From positions 310,001-374,000 of the forward strand of contig NZ_CP062804.1 in the NCBI RefSeq assembly GCF_008801925.2: DNA of 64,000 bases. The letters run 5' to 3'. The notes beneath the pieces are model-generated. The model ran no database searches. It was not told the DNA's origin and saw nothing but the letters and a program-made list of their open reading frames with translations. Positions 52,944 to 61,198 of this stretch are shown piece after piece. The stretch comes from Cupriavidus basilensis (lineage in GTDB: Bacteria; Pseudomonadota; Gammaproteobacteria; Burkholderiales; Burkholderiaceae). How positions within the stretch are numbered: the stretch's first letter is position 1; every line of letters begins with the position of its first letter. The position numbers were made by a program, and so were the translations under genes.

Positions 52944-54146
52944 CTACCCCACGGACGCTTCGAACACCCGGCGGTAATTGCCGCCGAGCACCTTGCCGGT
53001 TTCCTCTTGCGTGAAGCCTGCCGCTAGCAGCGCGTCTGCCAGCGAGGGCAACTGATCGTAGGTCCGGAGCACCGGCGGCGAGATGAAGCCGAGCATGTCC
53101 GTTCCCACGCCCACATGATCCACGCCAACCACGTCGGCCATGCGCTTGATGCCTAGCGCCATGGCAGGCAGGTCGCGGAAGGTGCCCGCGCTGGGCCAGA
53201 CCCCGATCACGCCACCGGTGCCCGCGATCACGCGCGCGTGATCGGGCGTGATCAGTCGGCTGCGCAGGCTGGGGCGCGTCGCCAGCGCGGAGTGCGAAAT
53301 CACCAGCGGCTTGGTGGAGATGGCAGCGGCGCGCTTGACCAGGTCATAGGTGCCGTGCGCGACATCGACGACGATGCCCAAGGCATTGCAGCGCCGCACC
53401 ACATCCGCGCCGAAATCCGTCAGGCCCCCGTGTACCGGCGCCTCCGTCTGGATGTCGCCCAGCTCGTTGACGCGGTAGTGCGTGAGCTGCAGGTGCCGCA
53501 GCTGGTGCATGCCGTACGCTTCGTCCACGCGCTCCAGCCTGCCCTCCAGAAAGTCCGCGCCCTCCGACGCGATGATCACGCACGGCCCGGCTGGCGCCCG
53601 CGTGGCCAGCGTAGCCGCATCGGTCACCACTTGCATCTGCTCACGCTCCACCAGCTTGTGTGCACGCGCGAATTCGGCCACGCCAAGCGCGTAGAGCTCG
53701 CCTTCGGACGGGGTTCGCCAGGCTTCGAAGCGCTTGCGATCGGCGGACACACGCGTGACGATGGTATCCGTCACGATCGCCAGGCAGATGACGTTCACGC
53801 CGCCCGCGCGCATCGGCGCGGCCAGCGCAAGGAAGGGCCGGTCCGCGCCGATGGCGGGATCGCGCGACACGATCACGCGGCCGGCATGGCTGTGCATGTC
53901 GATGACCAGCGCGGTGGGGGAGGGCTTCCAGGCGGAGGCGTCTTTGACGTTGTTAGCGTCTTTTGCGGCCTTGGTGCCGGCTGAACCCTGCGGCTGGGTG
54001 TCGCCGGCAAAGCGTCCCTGTGCACAGGCGGCTAGCGCCAGTGCAGCACCTGACGCCAGGAACGCGCGGCGGCTGATGCTGCCCGGTGCCTGCCCAGGCG
54101 GCGCATCGGCATTGCCCCGACGGATCGTCGTCCAGTCAATTTGCAT
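52944..54146 (-). CDS. Membrane dipeptidase-family metallopeptidase, Tat-exported
   Basis: A 400-residue zinc dipeptidase of the renal dipeptidase family. The N-terminus has the Tat motif SRRAFLASG and a lipobox-like ALAAC. Metal-binding landmarks are IDMHSHAG, IIASEGADFLEG (bridging Glu), VVDVAHG, ISHSALA and GVGTDMLGF. It ends with the GGNYRRVFE block of the family. It is convergent with the SURF1 gene (16 bases apart). Confidence 0.9.
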   Translation of the reverse strand: MQIDWTTIRRGNADAPPGQAPGSISRRAFLASGAALALAACAQGRFAGDTQPQGSAGTKAAKDANNVKDASAWKPSPTALVIDMHSHAGRVIVSRDPAIGADRPFLALAAPMRAGGVNVICLAIVTDTIVTRVSADRKRFEAWRTPSEGELYALGVAEFARAHKLVEREQMQVVTDAATLATRAPAGPCVIIASEGADFLEGRLERVDEAYGMHQLRHLQLTHYRVNELGDIQTEAPVHGGLTDFGADVVRRCNALGIVVDVAHGTYDLVKRAAAISTKPLVISHSALATRPSLRSRLITPDHARVIAGTGGVIGVWPSAGTFRDLPAMALGIKRMADVVGVDHVGVGTDMLGFISPPVLRTYDQLPSLADALLAAGFTQEETGKVLGGNYRRVFEASVG

Positions 54147-54271
54147 TGTCGCTCCACGCGTTTGTGCACCCGCCATGATATCGCGGCGCCAAGGGCCCCA
54201 GGCGCGCCGCTTGCAGGACGCCGTCCCATTGCCCAGGGAGTCCGTGGCCCTCACAACACAGGAGATCGACG

Positions 54272-54421
54272 ATGACAGTTGAGAACGCCGGGCCTGATGC
54301 CAGACAGCAGGCCAAGCCCCGCGCCCGTGGCCATATCGAGCAACCGGGCGAACGCGACCCGCAGAACCAGCAACCCGCCGGTCTGGCGAGCACGTCCGGC
54401 CAGCCGCTGCTGGCGCACTAG
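54272..54421 (+). CDS. Small disordered polar protein
   Basis: A 49-residue protein rich in Gln, Ala, Pro, Gly and charged residues, with no hydrophobic core. It has an ideal ribosome site (AGGAG, 8 bases) before the ATG. The composition recalls small stress- or storage-linked hydrophilic proteins. The gene is short, so the strong ribosome site is the main support. Confidence 0.6.
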   Translation: MTVENAGPDARQQAKPRARGHIEQPGERDPQNQQPAGLASTSGQPLLAH

Positions 54422-54627
54422 TGGCACTGGCGCAGGCCTTGTCAAACCGCTTTGCCAGGATAAGAAACACGTGAAGGCTTTTCACTGTGGCAGCTTCTCC
54501 AACCTGGTCATTTTTCGAGAACGTCATCTGTGAGTGCTGCCAGGGCGGCATCCTTGCCCTTGGCATGCAAGTACAATGCTGGGCGTTGTTCCATCCTGTC
54601 CGGGCTCGTCTCGCAATATCCCATTCC

Positions 54628-55929
54628 ATGTCCAATCTCATCGTGCACGGCGGCAAGCCGCTCCGGGGGCGTATTACCCCTTCCGCCAACAAGAATGCAG
54701 TGCTTCCTGTGCTCTGCGCCACGCTTCTGACCGATGAGCCCTTGCGCCTGCATGGCGTGCCCGACATCACCGATGTGCGCAAGATTCTCGACATCTTTCG
54801 CGCTTTGGGCAGCAAGGTGCATATGGATGACGCAAGCGGCACGCTGTCGCTGCACCATCAGGAGACCGTGTTCGACGCGGCCCGCCATCGCCTGCCGGAA
54901 GAGATGCGCTCGTCCATCATGCTGGTGCCGCCGCTGCTCGCCCGCTTCGGCGTGGCCCGGCTGGAGGACAACGTCAAGGGCTGCACGCTTGGCGTGCGCG
55001 AGATCGATCCGCACGTCGATGTCTTCCGCCGCTTCGGTGGCGAGGTGGAGCGGGCCGACGGATCGCTGCTGGTGCGCAGTGCCGGCCAGCTGACACCCAC
55101 CGACCACTGGCTTGACTATGCATCGGTCACCACCACGGAGAACTTCGTGCTGTGTGCCGCCGCAGCGGGTGGCACTTCCACGCTCACCAATGCCGCATCG
55201 GAGCCCCATGTGCAGGAGTTCTGCCGCTTCATGGCAATGATGGGCGCGCGCATCGAAGGCATGGGCACCTCGCGCCTGACGGTGCATGGCGGCAACAAGC
55301 TCAAGGGTGGCGACTTTACCTTCGACGAGGATTTTCACGAGATCACCACCTTCCTGGCGCTGGGCGCCATCACCGGCGGCGATGTCGTGGTGCGCAACAG
55401 CGCGCCCGCGAATTTCCCGCTGATCGACCGCACCTTCGCCAAGTTCGGCGTGCAGATCACCCACGAAGATGGCTGGTCCCGCGCCACCAGCGCCGGCCCC
55501 CTGAAGGTGCAGACGCCGTTTACCAGCAACGTGCTGACCAAGGTCGAGGCCGCGCCGTGGCCTTACTTCCCGGTTGACCTGCTGCCTATCTTCATCGCGC
55601 TGGGCGTGCGCGCGCAGGGCAACGCCATGTTCTGGAACAAGGTGTACGACGGCGCGCTGGGCTGGACCGGCGAGCTGTCGAAGTTCGGCGCCCATGTGTT
55701 CTCGTCCGACCCGCACCGGCTCATCACCTTTGGTGGCAATCCCCTGACGCCGGCGGTGGTGGAAAGCCCGTACATCATCCGCGTGGCCATCGCCTTGCTC
55801 ATGGTGGCCGCGAGCATCGATGGCCGCTCGGAGATCCGCAACGCCGCGCCCATCCGCCGGGCCCATCCGCGCTTCGTCGAGAACCTGCGCAGCCTTGGTG
55901 TCGAGGTGGAGTGGACCAGCGAGGAGTAA
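54628..55929 (+). CDS. murA: MurA-family enolpyruvyl transferase (probable second MurA)
   Basis: A 433-residue enzyme related to UDP-GlcNAc 1-carboxyvinyltransferase, the first committed step of peptidoglycan synthesis. The start has PSANKNAVLPVLCA with the conserved Lys22-Asn23, and the catalytic loop GCTLGVREIDPHVD keeps the active-site Cys (Cys119). The inside-out barrel repeat pattern is complete, but many positions differ from standard MurA (for example EEMRSSIMLVPPLL). A second, divergent MurA copy is likely, since it does not sit among cell-wall genes. Confidence 0.85.
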   Translation: MSNLIVHGGKPLRGRITPSANKNAVLPVLCATLLTDEPLRLHGVPDITDVRKILDIFRALGSKVHMDDASGTLSLHHQETVFDAARHRLPEEMRSSIMLVPPLLARFGVARLEDNVKGCTLGVREIDPHVDVFRRFGGEVERADGSLLVRSAGQLTPTDHWLDYASVTTTENFVLCAAAAGGTSTLTNAASEPHVQEFCRFMAMMGARIEGMGTSRLTVHGGNKLKGGDFTFDEDFHEITTFLALGAITGGDVVVRNSAPANFPLIDRTFAKFGVQITHEDGWSRATSAGPLKVQTPFTSNVLTKVEAAPWPYFPVDLLPIFIALGVRAQGNAMFWNKVYDGALGWTGELSKFGAHVFSSDPHRLITFGGNPLTPAVVESPYIIRVAIALLMVAASIDGRSEIRNAAPIRRAHPRFVENLRSLGVEVEWTSEE

Positions 55930-55956
55930 CGGATACCGGCGCCGCTCAAGCCTGGC

Positions 55957-56502
55957 TCAGGCGCGCATGGTCACCAGCATCGCGCAGACAGCCAAGGCCA
56001 TCATCAGCGTGGCGAGCCAGCCCAAATGCGGCAGCAGCGCCTTCGACAGCACCTGCGACCACGGGATATGCACGACAAACGCCGTGGCTACGTAGGCCAG
56101 CATGGCCAGCGTGAGCCATTTCAGCAAGCGGACATAGCGCCGGTAGGGCACGAACACCTGCAGCAGCAACGAGATCGCGCCGAACACCACGGCATACAGG
56201 AGCCACGCGGGGTAATGCCTGCGGATATTGGTGGCCAGCCCATGGCCGCTCACCCGCCCGATCCTGGCGCTCACCACCTGGATGCCCACCATCAGCGGAT
56301 AGGTGAGCAGCACTGTCCACAACATGTTGAAGCCAAACTGCGCGCCCGCCTGCGAATAGGTGGCGATGCCGCTGGGATCGTCGTCCGCCGCTCCGGTGAT
56401 CAAGCCCGGGCCAAGCTTGCCCAGCCATGATTGTTCAGCGTCTTGCGGGGCGGATGCAACATCTTTCACCGATGCCTCCAGTAGCTGGCTTGCCGCTAAC
56501 AT
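55957..56502 (-). pseudogene. NRAMP-type metal transporter gene collapsed by internal deletions
   Basis: The 181-residue product starts like an NRAMP transporter, including the LGPGLITGAADDDPSGIATYS region and a second helix (LLTYPLMVGIQVVSARIG). It then lacks a segment after YPAWLLYAVV, resumes with FGAISLLLQVFVPYRRYVR and a helix to WSQVLSKALLPHL, and jumps to a tail GWLATLMMALAVCAML that looks like the natural C-terminus. NRAMP proteins have about 400 or more residues and 11 helices; here only about five remain. The frame stays open through both joints. It is convergent with murA. The ATG at 56502 is chosen; a start at 56583 is possible. Confidence 0.75.
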
Positions 56503-56676
56503 AGCAGGTTCCGCAGGTGCGCACGCCACGTTATGGATACGTGTGCCGACAGCGCGCGCAGGCCCAACCGCATCGAACCGCATGCCCGTGCCTTTGCCTA
56601 TACTTAGAGCCGCAGGTCAAGCGCATCATTCGCCAAGCGCCGTGCGCGTTCCGCACGCCAGTTGCCGGGGGCATTC

Positions 56677-57624
56677 ATGGAGTACAAGGATTACTACGCG
56701 ATGCTCGGGGTGGAGCCCACGGCCACGCAGGATGAAATCAGGCGCGCCTACCGCAAGCTGGCGCGCAAGTATCACCCGGACGTCAGCAAGGAACCGGATG
56801 CGGAGGCCCGCTTCAAGGATGTGGCCGAGGCGTACGTGGCGCTGAAAGACGAGGAGAAGCGCGCCGCTTACGACGACGTGGGCGCGCGGTACAAGAGCGG
56901 CCGCGAGTTCACTCCGCCGCCGGGATGGGATAGCGGCTTCGAATACAGCGGCGGCGAGGCGGATTTCGAGCAAGACCTGGATCGCAGCGATTTCTTCGAG
57001 TCGCTCTTCGGCGCCAGGCATGCGCAGTCTCGCGGCGGGCGAGGCGCCGCCCGCATGGCAGGGAGCGATCACCATGCCAAGGTGCAGATCGATCTGCAGG
57101 ACGTCTACCGGGGCGGGCGCCGCACCATCACGCTGCGCACGCCCCAGGCAGACGCCAGCGGGCACGTGCGATTGCAGGAGCGGCAGCTGGAAGTCAATAT
57201 TCCCAAGGGCATTCGCAGTGGACAGCATCTTCGGCTTGCAGGCCAGGGCGGCCCCGGACTTGGAGATGCTCCCGCCGGCGACCTCTATCTCGAAATCGAG
57301 ATCGCGCCGCACCCGCTGTTCCGCGTCGTCGATCGCGACGTCTACCTCGACCTGCCGGTGGCCCCATGGGAGGCCGCCTTGGGCACCAGCGTCGGCATAC
57401 CCACGCCGGACGGCAGCGTGCAACTCAGCGTGCCACCGGGCTCGTCGGCGGGCCGCAAGCTGCGGCTCAAGGGCAAGGGCCTTCCCAGCACGCCGCCCGG
57501 CGACCTGTACGCGGTGCTGTCGATCGTCTTGCCGCCCGCGGACACGGAAAAGGCCACTGACGCATACCGGGAAATGGCCAAGACCTTTAGCGGTTTTTCC
57601 CCGCGCCGTTCACTGGAGGCTTGA
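56677..57624 (+). CDS. cbpA: DnaJ-like co-chaperone CbpA
   Basis: A 315-residue DnaJ homologue. The J-domain starts MEYKDYYAMLGV and has HPD at residues 33-35. A Gly/Phe-like linker follows (residues 75-125), and the C-terminal substrate domains show VQIDLQDVYRGGRRTITL, then GIRSGQHLRLAGQGG and the GDLYLEIEI strand, without a zinc-finger domain, which separates CbpA from DnaJ. It precedes cbpM by 4 bases. Confidence 0.95.
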   Translation: MEYKDYYAMLGVEPTATQDEIRRAYRKLARKYHPDVSKEPDAEARFKDVAEAYVALKDEEKRAAYDDVGARYKSGREFTPPPGWDSGFEYSGGEADFEQDLDRSDFFESLFGARHAQSRGGRGAARMAGSDHHAKVQIDLQDVYRGGRRTITLRTPQADASGHVRLQERQLEVNIPKGIRSGQHLRLAGQGGPGLGDAPAGDLYLEIEIAPHPLFRVVDRDVYLDLPVAPWEAALGTSVGIPTPDGSVQLSVPPGSSAGRKLRLKGKGLPSTPPGDLYAVLSIVLPPADTEKATDAYREMAKTFSGFSPRRSLEA

Positions 57625-57628
57625 TGCG

Positions 57629-57946
57629 ATGAGCGATCAAGGCATATCGATGCCGCATGGCGTCCTTGTCGAAGAAGAGGTGCAGTTCACGCTGGTGGAG
57701 CTGAGTGTGGCCTGTCATGCCGACATTGGACAGGTGGTGGCGCTGGTGGAGGAGGGCGTGCTGACGCCGCGCGGAGAGGACGCGCCGCGCTGGCGTTTCG
57801 ACGGCGCCACGCTCAAGCGCGCCCGCACGGCGCTGCGGCTCGCGCGCGACCTGGAGCTTGGAGTGGCGGGCGCGGCCATCGTGCTCGACCTGCTGGACGA
57901 GATCGAGACGTTAAGGGCAAAGCTGCGGCGGGCCAACCTGGCTTGA
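57629..57946 (+). CDS. cbpM: CbpA modulator CbpM
   Basis: A 105-residue MerR-like winged-helix protein that binds the J-domain and inhibits CbpA. It shows FTLVELSVACHADIGQVVALVEEGVL and ARDLELGVAGAAIVLDLLDEI. A GGAGG site lies before the ATG and the gene is coupled with cbpA. Confidence 0.93.
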   Translation: MSDQGISMPHGVLVEEEVQFTLVELSVACHADIGQVVALVEEGVLTPRGEDAPRWRFDGATLKRARTALRLARDLELGVAGAAIVLDLLDEIETLRAKLRRANLA

Positions 57947-57968
57947 AGACGCGTGCCGGCGCGCCACG

Positions 57969-58427
57969 TCATGCCGGCATCTCCGGCGGCCAACGATGCG
58001 TCTCGGCCTGGCAACGTTGGCACCAGGCATACAGGGCGTCGTACATCACCATGCCGTGGCGGAGCATTTCGTGGTCGTCCGGGAACACCTGCGACAGACC
58101 CAGGGAGATGGCGTAAAGCCCTGCCGATTGCGGTGTGAGATCGAGCCGCGACGTGTCGGCGCCACGCACGATGCTGGCCAGATGCCGCAGGGCGGGGTCC
58201 GTCAGGCAGTACTTGTCCAGAAAGGCGTCAAAGCTGCAGAACTCTCCAACGTGCGATAGCTCGACGTCGGGGATGTCATAGGCAATCGCACGGGTCTGGC
58301 GAGCGGTCTGCAGGACCTCGCCGGCGGGCACATAGAGAAATTCCGGCGCGTCGTCGATGAACCTGGCGATCAGCCAGGGGCAGGCGATCCGGTCAATCTT
58401 TGGCCTTTCGCGGGTAATCCACTGCAT
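57969..58427 (-). CDS. ChrB C-terminal-like chromate resistance protein
   Basis: A 152-residue protein that matches the C-terminal domain of ChrB: KIDRIACPWLIARFIDDAPEFLYVP, then VGEFCSFDAFLDKYCL and the HGMVMYDALYAWC end. Stand-alone proteins of this type accompany chromate transporters. The ATG has an AAAGGAG site. It is the last gene of the chrB-chrA-chrB-like set. Confidence 0.87.
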   Translation of the reverse strand: MQWITRERPKIDRIACPWLIARFIDDAPEFLYVPAGEVLQTARQTRAIAYDIPDVELSHVGEFCSFDAFLDKYCLTDPALRHLASIVRGADTSRLDLTPQSAGLYAISLGLSQVFPDDHEMLRHGMVMYDALYAWCQRCQAETHRWPPEMPA

Positions 58428-58474
58428 GGCAGGCTCCTTTGGGAATTGCCGATGTTCGCTGGGCCATCGACGGT

Positions 58475-59665
58475 TTATCGCGCCATGTGCAGCAAAGGGT
58501 AGGCTATCAGGCCGACCAGTGCGGCACCGGCCACGATGACGGGCTCGGGCAGCTTCTTGAAGCGCCACAACAGCGCGATCGTGACCAGCGCCAGCAACGC
58601 GGTGGGTACGTCCACGATCGAGCGTTTGGCCAGGACGACCACGGCACCCGTGATGGCTCCCACGGCCGCTGCCGTGACGCCATCCACGAAGGCGGCGATG
58701 GCGGGCAACTTGCCATACCGCTTGAAGTAGGGCGCCGGGATGACGGTGAACAGGTAGCACGGCAGGAAGGTGCCCAGGGCCGCCACGCAGGCGCCGGGAA
58801 AGCCGGCGACGAGATAGCCGATGAACCCGACCGTGATCACTACGGGACCCGGCGTGATCATCGCCACCGCCACGGCGTCGACAAATTGCTTGTCGTTGAG
58901 CCAATGGTGCTCGGTCACTACGCCGCCGTAGAGGAAGGGCACGATGGCAAGGCCTGAGCCAAAGACGAAGGCGCCGGCCTTGGCAAAGAACACGGCAATC
59001 TGCGCCAGCAGCGGCCAATCCAGCGTGCTGAACACGCCGCCGGCCGCAGGAACCTGGCTGGCAGCGAGGGCATTGAGGCCGCCTTGTCGGAACCAGGCCG
59101 GCGGGGCGCGCCAGAACCAGCAGAGCACGCCCGCGGCCACGAACAACCACGCAATCTCGGATTCGGTGATGACCGTCACCGCGCCCAGCACCAGGTAGAT
59201 CCCCCAAAGCAGCTTGTCCTTGCCGACGCTCTTCCTCGTGAGCTTGTAGGCGCTGATCGCGATGATGCCGATGACGGCGGCGCCGACGCCGTAGAACACC
59301 GATTGCATCCACGTGAGGCCGCCGAACTCGCGGTATGCCCAGCCCAGCGCGATCACCATCAGGAAAGACGGCAGAACGAACGCGACCCCGACCAGCGTGG
59401 CACCCACGATGCGATGGTGCACGTAGCCGAGATAAATGGCGAGTTGCGCTGCCATGGGCCCGGGTGCCAGCTGCGCGAGCGCGATGCCTTCCTTGTAGTC
59501 CGCATCCGTGATCCACGCGCGCCGCTCGACAAGATCGCGGTGCATGTAACCGGCCAGCGCAACCGGGCCGCCAAAGCCCAGCGTACCGAGCCGCAGCATA
59601 TAGAGGACGAGTTGCCAGAGCGTATAGCCGGGATGACCAGGTGGCGAGGCGTCCTGCGTATTCAT
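58475..59665 (-). CDS. chrA: Chromate efflux transporter ChrA
   Basis: A 396-residue chromate ion transporter with two homologous halves. The first half has LRLGTLGFGGPVALAGYMHR then ALAQLAPGPMAAQ; the second half has KAGAFVFGSGLAIVPFLYGG then AVAMITPGPVVITVGFIGYL, the twin CHR motifs. About 10-12 helices are predicted. The start at 59665 has an AGGAACG site; the upstream frame overlaps chrB and is unlikely. It lies between chrB and the small ChrB-like gene. Confidence 0.95.
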   Translation of the reverse strand: MNTQDASPPGHPGYTLWQLVLYMLRLGTLGFGGPVALAGYMHRDLVERRAWITDADYKEGIALAQLAPGPMAAQLAIYLGYVHHRIVGATLVGVAFVLPSFLMVIALGWAYREFGGLTWMQSVFYGVGAAVIGIIAISAYKLTRKSVGKDKLLWGIYLVLGAVTVITESEIAWLFVAAGVLCWFWRAPPAWFRQGGLNALAASQVPAAGGVFSTLDWPLLAQIAVFFAKAGAFVFGSGLAIVPFLYGGVVTEHHWLNDKQFVDAVAVAMITPGPVVITVGFIGYLVAGFPGACVAALGTFLPCYLFTVIPAPYFKRYGKLPAIAAFVDGVTAAAVGAITGAVVVLAKRSIVDVPTALLALVTIALLWRFKKLPEPVIVAGAALVGLIAYPLLHMAR

Positions 59666-59702
59666 GGGCGTTCCTGATTGACGATTGACCGCGAGGCCCG
59701 TC

Positions 59703-60674
59703 TCAGCCTCGGCGGTTGGTGGTGAAGTGGGTGTAAAGCGAATCGAGAGCCAGCCCGACTTCAGCCAGCAGCGCGTCATCGTCGGGCAGCCGCTCGCGTG
59801 CGCCGGCGAGGATGGCCTCGAAGCCGCTTGCCTCGGGTTGCTGGTTTCCGCCCACGTCCAGCGCATGCACGATCTTGCCCAGGCGGCGCAGCGCCCGGTC
59901 CTCATCCAGGCCGAAACTTGCCATCAGGACCTCGAATGACACGCGTTCGCCAACGTGGGTGAAGGTCGCCCCGTCGAAGTCGAATCCCAGCGCATCCGCT
60001 GGGCAATCGGCGGTCTTCTCCAGCCACTGGAAGCGGGCGTGCGGGTCGATGAAGCGCAGTATCAGCCAGGCACTGGCGACCCGGTCCACCCACAGGTGCC
60101 GGCGCGTGGCCCACAGGCGCCCTTGGTACTGGGCGCGGTCGCGGCGGGCGATCGCGCCGGCGGCGCAATGGGGTTCCCCCGGCGACAGAATCGCGCCGAT
60201 GGTACCGGCGAAATCTCTCCATTGCGCCTGAGCACGCAGTGAGGCTTCGTTCGGAAAAAAATCGATGGCGCGAATGGCCTCCAGAGATCGTTCGTGCCGG
60301 TGCAGCAGCCTGGCCAGCTCGGCTCCGCTCAAGGCGGACAGGGTCCTGCGCGCATCCGCTAGCGCGCTCTCCAGCTCGCCATATTCGCGAGTGCGGTCGA
60401 ATAGTTGCCGATAAGCTGCCGGGTCATCGGACGCATTGGCCTGGACATCCAGCAACCATGCTTGCCCATCCTGCTGCAAGGCCTCGTCAGCCAGCTCGCG
60501 CAATTGCGCGGCTTGTGACGAGCCGGCGGGAAGCAGGTAGGCGCCATCGCGCAAAGCCGCGCACCCAAGCGATTTCACGGCTCGCCAGATTCGCATGCGG
60601 GCGGTGGCGCCTGATGTCGGGAGGCTCACGATCAGCAAGAGCCAGGAGTCGGAAGAGCGGGTCATGGAGGGCAT
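59703..60674 (-). CDS. chrB: Chromate resistance regulator ChrB
   Basis: A 323-residue protein needed for chromate-induced expression of chrA in related species. The N-terminal part has WLLLIVSLPTSGATARMRIWRA; the C-terminal part carries the domain found alone at 57969, with LWVDRVASAWLILRFIDPHA and FTHVGERVSFEVLM. It is the first gene of the chromate operon, divergent from a collapsed Bug gene. The exact start (60674 or 60665) is not decided by a ribosome site. Confidence 0.9.
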   Translation of the reverse strand: MPSMTRSSDSWLLLIVSLPTSGATARMRIWRAVKSLGCAALRDGAYLLPAGSSQAAQLRELADEALQQDGQAWLLDVQANASDDPAAYRQLFDRTREYGELESALADARRTLSALSGAELARLLHRHERSLEAIRAIDFFPNEASLRAQAQWRDFAGTIGAILSPGEPHCAAGAIARRDRAQYQGRLWATRRHLWVDRVASAWLILRFIDPHARFQWLEKTADCPADALGFDFDGATFTHVGERVSFEVLMASFGLDEDRALRRLGKIVHALDVGGNQQPEASGFEAILAGARERLPDDDALLAEVGLALDSLYTHFTTNRRG

Positions 60675-60759
60675 GATAGGAAGGCGTAGCGGTCATTTCA
60701 ACCATGTAGAGATCTCTACAGTGGATTCATATTGCAATCCCCGGGATACCTTCGCCCAG

Positions 60760-61161
60760 ATGTTCGTCACCCCTCGGCTTTCATTTGACCGATCACGCGC
60801 GGCCACGCGCAGCAGGTTCGTACTGGCGGCGTTGGCAACCCTTTGCCTTCCCGCGCCGGGCTTCGCGCAAGCCGCTCCTTACCCTTCCAAGCCGATCAGC
60901 CTTGTCGTCGGCAGTGCGCCGGGCGGCTCCGTCGATCTCTGGTGGGGCATACTGGCGCCCGCCGGCACGCCGCAAGCCCTGGTGGACAAGCTCAACGGTG
61001 AGATCGGCAAGATCGTCCAGTCGCAGGACATGAAGGCGTTCCTGCTCAAGGAAGGCGCTCGGCCGGCGGTGATGAAGCCGGCTGAGTTCGCCACCTTCAT
61101 CGCGTCCGAGCTGGAGCATTGGAGGAAAGTCGCCAAGGCGGCGGACATCCGGCCCGAGTAG
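60760..61161 (+). pseudogene. Bug-family (TctC) binding protein gene with a large internal deletion
   Basis: The 133-residue product has a signal peptide (cut near FAQA-APY), the first Bug strand YPSKPISLVVGSAPGGSVD and then jumps directly to the Bug C-terminal region WWGILAPAGTPQALVDKLN through EGARPAVMKPAEF. Normal Bug proteins have about 320-330 residues, so about 190 residues between the two ligand-binding lobes are missing. The frame is unbroken across the join. A functional binder is not expected. It lies between chrB and the caspase-like gene. Confidence 0.8.
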
Positions 61162-61198
61162 GCGCCGGCGAGCATCGCGGCGTTATGCCCGCCCGCCG

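Noticed and set aside
54508..55866. Long minus-strand frame opposite murA, and similar long frames opposite the hydrolase (44918-46243) and the TssM-like OmpA gene (9016-10371)
   Set aside because: All lie fully opposite well-supported genes and lack recognisable domains or ribosome sites.
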